The position numbers and the translations under genes are program-made. From contig UCJH01000028.1 in assembly GCA_900472785.1 (NCBI GenBank), positions 45,031 to 109,030 on the forward strand: a stretch of 64,000 bases of DNA, in the 5' to 3' direction. This document shows positions 8,996 to 17,622 of this stretch, piece after piece. Positions within the stretch are counted from its first letter, which is position 1. Each line of letters begins with the position of its first letter. This DNA is from Hyphomicrobiales bacterium (GTDB lineage Bacteria; Pseudomonadota; Alphaproteobacteria; Rhizobiales; Rhizobiaceae). A model generated the notes under the pieces. The model was not told where the DNA came from. It worked only from the letters and a program-made list of their open reading frames with translations, and ran no database searches.

Positions 8996-9912
8996 TATTT
9001 CTCCTCCCCGCCTGACGCGGCGTTCATCGCTTCCAGATGCACCAGCAAGGCGCTGTGGTCCATGTCGCCGCCGCCCCCTGCCACGAAGTCCGAAAATTCG
9101 ATCCGTACCTGCTCGGTTAAGGGCAGGTCCAGCGAAAACAGATCGGCCATCTCCTTGACGGCGTTGAGGTCCTTCAACTGCAGCTTCGATGGACCGCCGG
9201 GTGTGAAATCGCGCTTCACCATGCGCGCACCTTGTAGTTCGAGAATCCGGCTCTCCGCAAAGCCGCCGCGGACGGCGTCCCGGAACTTTTCCCGAGAAGC
9301 GCCGCCAGCTTCGACCAGCAGCATCGCTTCGGCAACAGCACCGATGGTGATGGCAACGATCTGCTGGTTGGCCAGTTTGCAGATCTGCCCGGCACCGGAC
9401 GGCCCGACATGGGTCACGCGGCCAAGGTCTGCGAACACCTCGACAAGTCCATCGATCACTGCCGCGTCGCCGCCCGCCATAATGGCAAGCGTTCCTGCCT
9501 GCGCACCGACCACGCCGCCGGAGACCGGTGCATCGACATGCGCAATGCCAAGCGCCTTGAGGCGGGTGGCGTGATCCCTGGCGACCGGCGGTGAGATCGA
9601 GCTGCTATCGACAACGATGGCGCCCTTGGTCAGCGCTTTGGCCACGCCCCCGTCAAACAGCACGGCCTCGACGGCCTTGCCATCGCTGAGCATGGTGAAG
9701 GCAATATCGCAGCCTTTGGCCGCCACAGCGGCCGTTTCGGCCACCACCGCGCCATCGGTAGCCAGAGCTTGCGTCTTGGTGACGTCACGGTTCCAGACCG
9801 TGACCTGATGGCCGGCGGCGAGCAGCCTTCGTGCCATGGGCGCACCCATCAGTCCTGTTCCGAGAAATGCGATCCTGCGGCGCCGCTTCCGATCCGGACC
9901 TGTTGCGCTCAA
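8995..9912 (-). CDS. NAD(P)-dependent beta-hydroxyacid dehydrogenase
   Basis: 305 residues of the 3-hydroxyisobutyrate dehydrogenase family. The dinucleotide site is [12 protein letters not shown] near residues 15-26, the substrate motif is [19 protein letters not shown] and the catalytic Lys lies in [11 protein letters not shown]. The start is TTG at 9912, with GGAGG six bases before it, overlapping the upstream stop by 4 bases. Family members oxidise or reduce 3-hydroxyacids such as tartronate semialdehyde, 3-hydroxyisobutyrate or L-threonate. Beside a DenD-like gene, an LtnD-type L-threonate dehydrogenase or a GarR-type reductase are the best guesses. Confidence 0.8.
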   Translation of the reverse strand: MSATGPDRKRRRRIAFLGTGLMGAPMARRLLAAGHQVTVWNRDVTKTQALATDGAVVAETAAVAAKGCDIAFTMLSDGKAVEAVLFDGGVAKALTKGAIVVDSSSISPPVARDHATRLKALGIAHVDAPVSGGVVGAQAGTLAIMAGGDAAVIDGLVEVFADLGRVTHVGPSGAGQICKLANQQIVAITIGAVAEAMLLVEAGGASREKFRDAVRGGFAESRILELQGARMVKRDFTPGGPSKLQLKDLNAVKEMADLFSLDLPLTEQVRIEFSDFVAGGGGDMDHSALLVHLEAMNAASGGEEK

Positions 9913-10892
9913 AGCTTTCCTCCCAGTTCGTCCTCGATATGGACGCGGATGATCTCTTCAAAGGAGGTTTCTGCGGTAAAGCCAAGCGCTTTCGCACGGG
10001 TCGCCTCGAAGCCCGGAGCCCAGCCGGCGACCATCTTGATGATCATTTCGTCCGGCTCGCGGCGGATCAAGGCGACGGCCTCATCACCGGCAACACGACG
10101 TAGTGCCTCGATCTGTTCGCCAACAGTAGCACTGAGGCCCGGCATGGAGAGAGCCCGGCGCGGCCCGACCGTCTCCAGATCGATGGTTGCACCATGGATG
10201 AGGAAGCCCATGGCCGAGCGCGGCGAGGTGTGCCAGTGACGGACGTCATCGGAGACCGGCAGGACCGCTTCCTTGCCGACCAGCGGTTCACGCAGGATAT
10301 TGGAGAAAAAGCCGGACGCCGCCTTGTTCGGCTTGCCGGGACGGATGCAGATCGTCGGCAGGCGGATGGCAATGCCGTCGAAGATGCCGCGACGGCTGTA
10401 GTCGGACAGAAGCAGTTCGCAGATCGCCTTCTGGGTGCCGTAGCTCGTCAGCGGCGTCGTGTGATAATCGTCCGGGATCGGATAGGGCAGGGGGGCACCA
10501 ACCACGGCGATTGACGATGTGAACACGACGCGCGGCCTGTAGCCATCGACGCCATTTGCAAGGCGGATGGCGTCGAACAGATAGCGCGTGCCATCGAGAT
10601 TGATGCGATAACCCTTCTCGAAATCAAGCTCCGCTTCGCCGGAGACGATTGCCGCCAGATGAAAGATCACATCCGGCCGGGCAGCAACGAGCGATTCAGC
10701 TTCGCCTGGTGTCGATAGATCGGCCTCCTTGGCGTTGACCTTGCCGGCAAAGCCCTCAGGGGCCTCTGGGGTCACGACATCCACCAGGGTCATCTGCGAA
10801 ATCGGCTTGCTGCCGAGCTGTCCGTCCGTCGTCAGCTTGGCTAAAAGTTTGCGGCCGACCATGCCAGCTGCACCGATGATCAGGATATGCAT
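9909..10892 (-). CDS. DenD-like NAD-dependent epimerase/dehydrogenase (D-erythronate dehydrogenase family)
   Basis: 327 residues of the extended SDR class. GAAGMVGRKL near the N-terminus is the NAD-binding glycine motif and the active site reads YGTQK after TPLTS. The motif FHLAAIVSGEAELDFEKGY and the C-terminal layout resemble D-erythronate dehydrogenase (DenD), which forms 2-oxo-tetronate. The ATG at 10892 has GGGAGGTGA eight bases upstream; a TTG directly before it is an alternative. The usual partner genes for tetronate use (OtnK, OtnC, OtnI) are absent here, so the substrate may be another sugar acid. It is the first gene of the reverse operon. Confidence 0.75.
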   Translation of the reverse strand: MHILIIGAAGMVGRKLLAKLTTDGQLGSKPISQMTLVDVVTPEAPEGFAGKVNAKEADLSTPGEAESLVAARPDVIFHLAAIVSGEAELDFEKGYRINLDGTRYLFDAIRLANGVDGYRPRVVFTSSIAVVGAPLPYPIPDDYHTTPLTSYGTQKAICELLLSDYSRRGIFDGIAIRLPTICIRPGKPNKAASGFFSNILREPLVGKEAVLPVSDDVRHWHTSPRSAMGFLIHGATIDLETVGPRRALSMPGLSATVGEQIEALRRVAGDEAVALIRREPDEMIIKMVAGWAPGFEATRAKALGFTAETSFEEIIRVHIEDELGGKL

Positions 10893-10975
10893 CAAGTCTC
10901 ACCTCCCTGGGCTTCGACCACCCTGAAACGTCGTGGAAACGCGTCGATAAACGGCGGTCGAAATTTCTATTGTAA

Positions 10976-10990
10976 GGTTGTCTGATAACC
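10976..10990. promoter_or_regulatory. Predicted GntR-type operator in divergent promoter region
   Basis: A 15-bp near-palindrome GGTTGTCTGATAACC lies between the DenD-like gene and the FAD oxidase gene. It fits the FadR-subfamily pattern TnGTnnnAnnA. A similar sequence occurs before the XylX-type gene at 13423, so both may be bound by the GntR regulator encoded at 12598. It was found by eye; no score was computed. Confidence 0.5.
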
Positions 10991-11099
10991 TTATATGGTC
11001 GGGTTGAAAACAGAATATTTAGGACCGCCGACGAAAATCGCCTGCTCCTTGAGAGTTGATAAACGGTCCCGAAGCGGCAGTCCGGGAGGAAGGTAAGGA

Positions 11100-12545
11100 A
11101 TGGGCGCGAACGTCATGGGCATATCTGCGGATCTGCAGGCATCGCTGTGCGCGGCATTGAACGACGACATGGTCCTGACGGACGCGGATGAGATGCTGCG
11201 ATTTTGCCGGGACTGGCATGGCGATGTGACCAGCAGCGCCGTCGCGGTGTTGCGTCCGCGCTCGACCGGGGATGTTTCCGCTGCAGTTCGCGCCTGCCGG
11301 ACACTCAACCTTTCGATCGTTCCCCAAGGAGGCAATACCGGGCTGGTGCTCGGCGGCATTCCCGACCAGCCGGCCAATCAGGTGATCATCAGCCTGGAAC
11401 GCATGAACGCCATTCGTAATATCGACGCCGACGACTTTTCGGCCATTGTCGAAGCCGGCTGCATTCTGTCGGAGATCAAGGATTGGGTCGCTGACAAGGA
11501 CATGTATTTCCCGCTGGCGCTTGGCGCTCAGGGCTCCTGCCGTATCGGCGGCAATGTCTCGACCAATGCCGGCGGAATCAACGTCCTGCGCTATGGCATG
11601 ACACGCGAACTGGTGCTGGGCCTTGAAGTGGTGCTGCCCGACGGGACGATCTTCAATGGCCTGTCGACCCTGCGCAAGGACAATCGCGGCATTGACCTGA
11701 AGCAGCTCTTCATTGGCGCCGAAGGCACGCTCGGCATCGTCACCGCCGTGTCCATCAAGCTGACGCCCTTCCCCGATCAGGTCGTCACGGCTTTGCTCGG
11801 TTTGAACTCTCTCGATGATGCCATCAAGCTTTACCGGCGCGCGCGGCGCGACTGCTGCGACCTGATGTCCGCCTTCGAATTCATGCCGCCGCTCGCCTTC
11901 GTTCTGGCAAAGGAAGCGATCCCGGATCTGCCGATGCCGATTGCCGGCGATTACGCAGCCTATGTGCTGATGGAAGTTTCCGGGTCGGGCCTCGTCGATA
12001 TTTCCGACCTGATGGAACGCTTTCTGGGGGGCGTCATGGAGGATGGTCTGGTGGTGGACGGCGTCATTGCAGCCTCGCAGGCCCAAGCCCGCAATCTCTG
12101 GCTTTTCCGCGAAGGCATGAACGAGGGGCAGGCCAAGCGCGGGTCGCATTTGCGCACCGATGTTTCCGTGCCGCTCTCTCGCCTTGCCGACTTCGTGCGC
12201 GATGCCGAACAGGGCGTATCGGACGCGCTTCCGGATTGCATCAGCGTGTCATACGGCCATGTCGGCGACGGCAATGTGCATCTTAACGTATTGCCGCCAC
12301 CCGGCCTCTCTCCTGAAGAGGCTGCCACCAGGATCTACTCAGCCAAGACGGTGGTGAATGCGATTGTCGACAGCTACAATGGCAGCATCAGCGCCGAGCA
12401 TGGCATCGGCCGCCTGAAGCGGGTCGATTTTGAAAAGCGGCTTGATCCGTCGCGGCGCGCGTTGTTGACGGCCCTCAAGCAGGCCATCGATCCGTCGATG
12501 GTGATGAACCCCGGCTGCCAATTGAATTTCACCGGCACCTCGTAG
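11100..12545 (+). CDS. FAD-linked D-2-hydroxyacid oxidase/dehydrogenase (GlcD-like)
   Basis: 481 residues. An N-terminal FAD-binding_4 (PCMH) domain carries VPQGGNTGLVLG (about residues 79-90) and the GSCRIGGNVSTNAGG stretch that holds the flavin. The C-terminal FAD-oxidase domain has SYGHVGDGNVHLNV and AEHGIGRLKR, typical of D-lactate, D-2-hydroxyglutarate and glycolate dehydrogenases. The ATG at 11100 follows GGGAGGAAGGTAAGG. Such enzymes oxidise D-2-hydroxyacids and pass electrons to a quinone or electron-transfer flavoprotein. In this cluster it may oxidise a hydroxyacid made during aldonate breakdown. It precedes the GntR gene by 52 bp. Confidence 0.85.
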   Translation: MGANVMGISADLQASLCAALNDDMVLTDADEMLRFCRDWHGDVTSSAVAVLRPRSTGDVSAAVRACRTLNLSIVPQGGNTGLVLGGIPDQPANQVIISLERMNAIRNIDADDFSAIVEAGCILSEIKDWVADKDMYFPLALGAQGSCRIGGNVSTNAGGINVLRYGMTRELVLGLEVVLPDGTIFNGLSTLRKDNRGIDLKQLFIGAEGTLGIVTAVSIKLTPFPDQVVTALLGLNSLDDAIKLYRRARRDCCDLMSAFEFMPPLAFVLAKEAIPDLPMPIAGDYAAYVLMEVSGSGLVDISDLMERFLGGVMEDGLVVDGVIAASQAQARNLWLFREGMNEGQAKRGSHLRTDVSVPLSRLADFVRDAEQGVSDALPDCISVSYGHVGDGNVHLNVLPPPGLSPEEAATRIYSAKTVVNAIVDSYNGSISAEHGIGRLKRVDFEKRLDPSRRALLTALKQAIDPSMVMNPGCQLNFTGTS

Positions 12546-12597
12546 AATACCCCTTCTTGTCGTAGAAGGTTTGGCAGCATCAGGGGCGGACAACAGC

Positions 12598-13314
12598 ATG
12601 ACGGCGGACTTCAGCCAGATCAGACGGAACGAGCATCTTCCGGCGCGCATAGCCAGCCATATCGGCAAGGAGATCGCCGAGGGCCGCATCGTCCCCGGCG
12701 AAAAGCTGCCGACGGAGCACATTCTGGCCAAGACCTTCGGCGTCAGCCGTTCCGTGGTGCGAGAAGCGATTGCCCAACTGCGCAACGAAGGGCTGGTCGA
12801 GACCCGTCAGGGCGTCGGCGCCTTTGTCCTGGAAACCCTGGGGCGGGGCTCCATTCGCATCGAACAGGCCAACCTTTACGATCGCGAGAGCTTCCGTCGT
12901 CTCTTCCAGCTCCGTATGCCTCTGGAGATAGAGGCCGCCGGTCTTGCCGCTGTCCATCATGATGATGCCGATCTTAAGAAGCTGGATGAGTCGCTGGCTC
13001 AGATGACAGGTGCCGAGAAATGGACCGATCAGGGGATCGTTGCCGACCTCGTTTTTCACCGTGCTCTCGCAAGCGCGACCCACAATGAATATTATCTGTT
13101 GTTTATCGGTTTCGTTGCCGAACGCATCAGCCTTGCCATCAATGCAGCGCGTGCCGCCGCCATCCTTGAGGAGATCGTCGAAGTGACGATTGCAGAACAC
13201 GTCGCCATCCGGGACGCTGTCGCGACGCGGGATCCTCTGATTGCCCGCGCCGCAATGCGCGATCACATCATTGGGGCTGCAGACCGGCTGGGCCTGACAC
13301 TCGAAACATACTGA
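12598..13314 (+). CDS. GntR/FadR-family transcription regulator (FCD domain)
   Basis: 238 residues from the ATG at 12598; an in-frame TTG at 12571 lacks a well-placed ribosome site. The N-terminal winged helix includes GEKLPTEHILAKTFGVSRSVVREAIAQL and the wing VETRQGVGAFV. The C-terminal FCD helical domain (about residues 95-230) has the usual metal/ligand His residues, including FHRAL and AEHVAIRDAV. FadR-subfamily proteins of this type usually repress sugar-acid operons and release DNA on binding the acid. Two similar predicted operators flank it, at 10976 and 13423, so it probably controls both arms of the cluster. Confidence 0.88.
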   Translation: MTADFSQIRRNEHLPARIASHIGKEIAEGRIVPGEKLPTEHILAKTFGVSRSVVREAIAQLRNEGLVETRQGVGAFVLETLGRGSIRIEQANLYDRESFRRLFQLRMPLEIEAAGLAAVHHDDADLKKLDESLAQMTGAEKWTDQGIVADLVFHRALASATHNEYYLLFIGFVAERISLAINAARAAAILEEIVEVTIAEHVAIRDAVATRDPLIARAAMRDHIIGAADRLGLTLETY

Positions 13315-13422
13315 AGCCACCGGCTCGTCAGTCGACCTTCCAATGCTATCCGCGGTTTTTTACGCCCCTGCAACTTGGCCTCTGGACAGGCGGAATAACT
13401 CATACTAGAAACGCGGGAGAGG

Positions 13423-13443
13423 AGTTGTCAGACATCCTGACAA
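13423..13443. promoter_or_regulatory. Predicted GntR-type operator upstream of the xylX-TRAP operon
   Basis: The segment AGTTGTCAGACATCC at 13423-13437 matches the site at 10976 in most positions, sharing GTTGTCnGA. It is also part of a larger perfect inverted repeat, TTGTCAG (13425-13431) and CTGACAA (13437-13443) with a 5-base gap. It lies about 55 bp before the start of the XylX-type gene. Confidence 0.5.
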
Positions 13444-13497
13444 TAGGCGGGCTGCGCTGGAGGGCGGGCCTTTCCCGGAGAGTGGGAGGGACGAGAT

Positions 13498-14667
13498 TTG
13501 AATTCCGAGCGTGTACTGCATGCAGAGTCCATCTTACCGGATGACGCCGCCGACGCGCTTCTGGTCGGGCGGGTCTGGTCGAAGGCAAGCGCTGGCCCAT
13601 GCCCTGTGATGATTTCCGGTGGTCGCGTTCTGGACCTGACGGGTATTGCGGCCACGATGTCGGCCCTTCTCGAAATAGAAAACCTCGTTGATGTTCTGCG
13701 CGCTGCATCCGCTCTAACAGATCTCGGTACACTCGACAGCTTCCTGTCCGGCGACAGGGGAACGGTTCTTGCCCCGATCGACCTGCAGGCTGTCAAGGCC
13801 GCTGGCGTCACCTTTGCCGACAGCATGCTGGAACGTGTCATTGAGGAGCAGGCCAAGGGGGATCCTTTGCGGGCCCAGGCGATCCGCGGCAAGCTCGCGC
13901 CTGTTCTCGGTGACAGTCTTCGCGGTCTGGTTGCGGGATCGGAACAGGCGGCCAAGGTCAAGGCACTGCTTCAGGATATGGATCTCTGGTCGCAATATCT
14001 GGAAGTCGGCATCGGTCCTGACGCTGAAATTTTCACCAAGTCCCAGCCGATGTCCTCGGTTGGTTGTGGCGCGCTTGTCGGCATTCATCCGATCTCGCAA
14101 TGGAACAATCCTGAGCCGGAAGTCGTGCTTGTGCTGCGCTCCGATAGCACGATCGTCGGCGCCAGCCTCGGCAATGACGTTAATCTGCGCGACGTAGAGG
14201 GACGCTCGGCGCTGTTGCTTGGCAAGGCCAAGGACAACAATGCATCCTGCTCGATCGGCCCGTTCATTCGGCTGTTTGACGACAGTTTCACGATGGAAGA
14301 CCTGAGCCGCGTCAGGGTCAAGCTCGTGGTTCATGGCGAGGATGGTTTCGAGATGACGGGCGAAAGCCCGATGGAAGCCATCAGCCGCTCACCGGAAAAC
14401 CTTGCCTCTCAGCTTAGAAACCGAAATCACCAGTATCCAGATGGCGCAGTGCTGTTCCTTGGAACCATGTTCGCTCCGATTAAGGATCGGCGCGGGACCG
14501 GGCAGGGATTTACACATGAAATCGGCGACCGCGTGGAAATTTCTACAGCTAGGCTTGGCAGCCTAGTGAACTGGGTGGAACGTAGCGACGTGTGTCCGGA
14601 ATGGACATTCGGCGTTGGTGCCCTCATCCGCAATCTGGCCGGTCGCGGTCTTTTGGATAAGGCATAA
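13498..14667 (+). CDS. xylX: 2-keto-3-deoxy-D-xylonate dehydratase-type FAH-family protein
   Basis: 389 residues of the fumarylacetoacetate hydrolase fold. Blocks such as LWSQYLEVGIGPDAEIFTK, WNNPEPEVVL, LGNDVNLRDVEGRSALLL, AKDNNASCSIGPF and HQYPDGAVLFLGTMFAPI match my recall of Caulobacter XylX. The Glu residues in NPEPE bind the divalent metal. The reaction dehydrates 2-keto-3-deoxy-pentonate to 2-ketoglutarate semialdehyde. The start is TTG at 13498, since GGGAGGG lies about nine bases before it and no ATG is near. With the XylD-type gene it gives two consecutive Weimberg steps; the final semialdehyde dehydrogenase is not in the window. Confidence 0.85.
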   Translation: MNSERVLHAESILPDDAADALLVGRVWSKASAGPCPVMISGGRVLDLTGIAATMSALLEIENLVDVLRAASALTDLGTLDSFLSGDRGTVLAPIDLQAVKAAGVTFADSMLERVIEEQAKGDPLRAQAIRGKLAPVLGDSLRGLVAGSEQAAKVKALLQDMDLWSQYLEVGIGPDAEIFTKSQPMSSVGCGALVGIHPISQWNNPEPEVVLVLRSDSTIVGASLGNDVNLRDVEGRSALLLGKAKDNNASCSIGPFIRLFDDSFTMEDLSRVRVKLVVHGEDGFEMTGESPMEAISRSPENLASQLRNRNHQYPDGAVLFLGTMFAPIKDRRGTGQGFTHEIGDRVEISTARLGSLVNWVERSDVCPEWTFGVGALIRNLAGRGLLDKA

Positions 14668-14670
14668 GTC

Positions 14671-15204
14671 ATGCAGAAGGCGACCGATCTATTTTTCCGT
14701 TTTCTTGAACTCCTGCTCATCCTGCTTCTTTCGGGCATGGCGATCATGGTCTTCGTCAATGTGATCATGCGCTACGGTTTTAATTCGGGCATCAACGTTT
14801 CCGAGGAACTGTCGCGCTATTTCTTCGTTTGGCTGACCTTCATCGGCGCAGTGGTCGCGTTTCGCGAGCACAGTCATCTCGGCATCGAGACCTTGGTGAT
14901 GTTTCTGTCGCGCCGCGGCCGGGTCATCTGCATGTCTCTGTCAAATCTGGTGATCATCGTCTGCTCGGCCATCTTCTTCTGGGGGACCTGGAAGCAGTTT
15001 CCGATCAATGCCAGCATGGCAGCGCCGGTGACAGGCATGTCGATGATCTGGGTCTATGGCGTCGGCTTGTTCACAGGCGCCGGCATGGCGATCATCGCGA
15101 TCGAGCGATTGTTTCGATTGGTGACCGGACGCGTGACAGATGAGGAGATCGAGGCATTCGCCGGTGAAAACCTGACCATCGAACAACTGGCGGAGCGTAC
15201 CTGA
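14671..15204 (+). CDS. dctQ: TRAP transporter small permease (DctQ)
   Basis: 177 residues with four predicted membrane helices (about 10-30, 48-68, 88-108 and 128-150). It has the DctQ-typical stretch NVIMRYGFNSGINVSEELSR and FVWLTFIGAVVAFREHSHLG. It is the small integral-membrane subunit that joins the large permease in a sodium-driven TRAP importer. It lies three bases after the XylX-type gene and overlaps the next start by one base (TGATG), so all three transporter genes are probably one operon with that enzyme. Confidence 0.92.
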   Translation: MQKATDLFFRFLELLLILLLSGMAIMVFVNVIMRYGFNSGINVSEELSRYFFVWLTFIGAVVAFREHSHLGIETLVMFLSRRGRVICMSLSNLVIIVCSAIFFWGTWKQFPINASMAAPVTGMSMIWVYGVGLFTGAGMAIIAIERLFRLVTGRVTDEEIEAFAGENLTIEQLAERT

Positions 15205-16481
15205 TGACCCTTCTCGTTTTTATCGGGTCGTTGCTTGGCGCGATGGCGATCGGCGTGCCCGTCGCCTTCGCATTGATGTTCTGCGGCGTCATTCTCATGT
15301 GGTTCATGGGCATGTTCAACACGCAGATCATCGCGCAGAACATGATCGCTGGGGCCGATACCTTCACGCTGCTGGCCATTCCCTTCTTCATCCTTGCTGG
15401 CGAGTTGATGAATTCCGGCGGCCTGTCGCGCCGCATCATCGAGTTCGCGATTGCCTGCGTCGGCCACATTCGTGGCGGTCTGGGTCTTGTCGCCATCCTG
15501 GCGGCCATTATCATGGCCAGCATTTCCGGCTCGGCCGCAGCCGATACGGCAGCACTTGCAGCCATTCTGCTCCCCATGATGGCCAAGGCTGGCTACAATG
15601 TGCCACGATCGGCGGGTCTGATCGCAGCAGGCGGCATCATTGCGCCGGTGATCCCGCCTTCAATGGCGTTCATCGTCTTTGGTGTTGCCGCAAACGTTTC
15701 CATCACCCAGCTTTTCATGGCCGGTATTGTGCCGGGGATCATGATGGGTCTGGCTCTGGTGGTCGCCTGGCTGATCGTCGTGCGCAAGGATAAGGTGGAG
15801 CCGCTGCCCAAGGCGCCGATGTCGGCGCGACTGACAGCCACCGGCCGAGCCCTTTGGGCACTCGGCATGCCGGTCATCATCCTCGGCGGCATCAAGGCCG
15901 GTATCATGACGCCGACTGAGGCTGCCGTGATCGCCGCCGCCTATGCGATGTTCGTCGGCATGGTCATATACCGCGAGCTCAAGCCGAGGGACCTGCCACG
16001 AGTCATTTTGCAGGCGGCCAAGACGACGTCGGTCATCATGTTCCTCGTTTGCGCAGCACTCGTCTCGGCGTGGCTGATCACCGCCGCCAATATCCCGGCA
16101 GAAATCGCCGGTTATATCGAACCGCTGATCGATCGTCCCATGCTCTTGATGTTCGTGATCATGATCCTGGTCCTGGTCGTCGGAACGGCGCTCGACCTGA
16201 CGCCGACCATTCTGATCCTGACGCCTGTCCTTATGCCGATCATCAAGCAGGCTGGCATCGACCCGGTCTATTTCGGCGTCATGTTCATCATGAACAATTG
16301 CATCGGTCTGATCACACCGCCGGTTGGTGTCGTGTTGAACGTCGTCAGCGGCGTCGGTCGGGTTCCGCTTGGCAAGGTGACGGTCGGGGTGTGGCCGTTC
16401 CTTCTGGCGCAAACGATCGTGCTCTTTCTCTTGGTTCTGTTTCCGGACCTCGTTCTCGTGCCTGCCCGCTGGCTGCATTAG
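15204..16481 (+). CDS. dctM: TRAP transporter large permease (DctM)
   Basis: 425 residues with about 12 hydrophobic helices. It shows the family blocks ADTFTLLAIPFFILAGELMN, GSAAADTAALAAILLPMM, IAAGGIIAPVIPPSM and NCIGLITPPVGVVLNV. The subunit carries substrate and sodium ions across the inner membrane. The gene starts at the stop of the small permease and is followed 45 bp later by the binding protein gene. The substrate is probably an aldonate or other sugar acid used by the neighbouring dehydratases; that is inferred from context. Confidence 0.93.
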   Translation: MTLLVFIGSLLGAMAIGVPVAFALMFCGVILMWFMGMFNTQIIAQNMIAGADTFTLLAIPFFILAGELMNSGGLSRRIIEFAIACVGHIRGGLGLVAILAAIIMASISGSAAADTAALAAILLPMMAKAGYNVPRSAGLIAAGGIIAPVIPPSMAFIVFGVAANVSITQLFMAGIVPGIMMGLALVVAWLIVVRKDKVEPLPKAPMSARLTATGRALWALGMPVIILGGIKAGIMTPTEAAVIAAAYAMFVGMVIYRELKPRDLPRVILQAAKTTSVIMFLVCAALVSAWLITAANIPAEIAGYIEPLIDRPMLLMFVIMILVLVVGTALDLTPTILILTPVLMPIIKQAGIDPVYFGVMFIMNNCIGLITPPVGVVLNVVSGVGRVPLGKVTVGVWPFLLAQTIVLFLLVLFPDLVLVPARWLH

Positions 16482-16526
16482 CCGCCGGCGACCCACAGTC
16501 TCACTCAACCATCCAGGGAGGATATT

Positions 16527-17531
16527 ATGAGAAAACTGCTTCTAGCCACCACCGCGATCGCATTCGGCCTGGCGGCCGCGGCTCCGGCCTTTGCCGAGTT
16601 TAACGACCGCAATATCCGCATTTCGAACGGCATCAACGCCGATCACCCGGTCGGCAACGGTATCAAGGCCATGCAGGCTTGCCTGGATGAAAAATCCGGC
16701 AAAAAGCTGCAGATCACCGCCTTCTGGGGCGGTGCGCTTGGTGGCGACCTGCAGGCTACCCAAGCCCTGCGCTCGGGCGTGCAGGAAGGCGTCGTCACCT
16801 CGTCCTCCCCGCTTGTCGGCATCATTCCGGCGCTGGGCGTCTTCGACCTGCCCTTCCTGTTCGCCACGCCGCAGGAAGCCTATACCGTACTTGACGGCAA
16901 GTTTGGCGACATGATGAACGAGAAGCTGGAAGCGGCCGGTCTCGTCAATCTCGCCTATTGGGAAAATGGCTTCCGCAACCTGTCGAACTCCGTTCGTCCG
17001 GTGACCAAGTGGGAAGACTTCGAGGGGATGAAGGTTCGCGTCATGCAGAACAATATCTTCCTCGACACGTTCCAGAACCTCGGCGCAAACGCCACCCCGA
17101 TGGCGTTCGGCGAAGTCTTCTCGGCTTTGGAAACCAATGCGATCGACGCCCAGGAAAACCCCTATGTGACGATCGACACTTCGAAGTTCTTCGAGGTGCA
17201 GAAGTACATCACCGAGACGAACCACGCGTATACGCCGTTCCTGTTGCTATTCTCGAAGGCGATCTTCGACACCTACACGCCGGAAGAGCAGACGGCTCTG
17301 CGGGAGTGCGCGGTCGTTGGCCGTGACGAGGAGCGAAAGGTCATTCAGGAACTGAACAAGACGTCGCTCGATAAGATCAAGGCCGCCGGTCTGGAAGTCA
17401 ATGTTCTGTCTGCTGAAGAGCAGGCCCGTATTCGCGAAAAGTCGATGATCGTCTATGAAAAGCACAAGGCCGAAATCGGCGCCGATGTCGTCGACGCGAT
17501 TCTTGCGGAGCTTGCAGAGGCACGCAAGTAA
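16527..17531 (+). CDS. dctP: TRAP transporter periplasmic substrate-binding protein (DctP)
   Basis: 334 residues with a signal peptide cut after residue 23 (PAFA). The family features are NADHPVGNGIKAM, an FDLPFLF block, WENGFRNLSNS and the carboxylate-binding Arg171 in GMKVRVMQN. It binds the acid in the periplasm and delivers it to DctQM. AGGGAGGAT precedes the ATG. It is the last gene of the xylX-dctQMP operon, since a strong terminator follows 27 bp after the stop. The order enzyme, small permease, large permease, binding protein is less common than binding protein first. Confidence 0.92.
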   Translation: MRKLLLATTAIAFGLAAAAPAFAEFNDRNIRISNGINADHPVGNGIKAMQACLDEKSGKKLQITAFWGGALGGDLQATQALRSGVQEGVVTSSSPLVGIIPALGVFDLPFLFATPQEAYTVLDGKFGDMMNEKLEAAGLVNLAYWENGFRNLSNSVRPVTKWEDFEGMKVRVMQNNIFLDTFQNLGANATPMAFGEVFSALETNAIDAQENPYVTIDTSKFFEVQKYITETNHAYTPFLLLFSKAIFDTYTPEEQTALRECAVVGRDEERKVIQELNKTSLDKIKAAGLEVNVLSAEEQARIREKSMIVYEKHKAEIGADVVDAILAELAEARK

Positions 17532-17557
17532 TCTCTGACTGGCTGAAGAATCAGGAA

Positions 17558-17589
17558 GGGGACCGGGCATTGATGCCCGGCCCCTTTTT
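17558..17589 (+). terminator. Intrinsic terminator of the xylX-dctQMP operon
   Basis: GGGG (17558-17561), a bulged A, then CCGGGCAT pairs with ATGCCCGG and CCCC (17573-17584) across a two-base loop, followed by TTTTT (17585-17589). The stem is 12 bp with one bulge. Confidence 0.9.
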
Positions 17590-17622
17590 CATGTCGGCCT
17601 ATATCGGGCGGCGGTTTTAACA

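Noticed and set aside
8015-9574. 519-codon forward open frame
   Set aside because: It is antisense to XylD-type and beta-hydroxyacid dehydrogenase genes, both of which are well supported.
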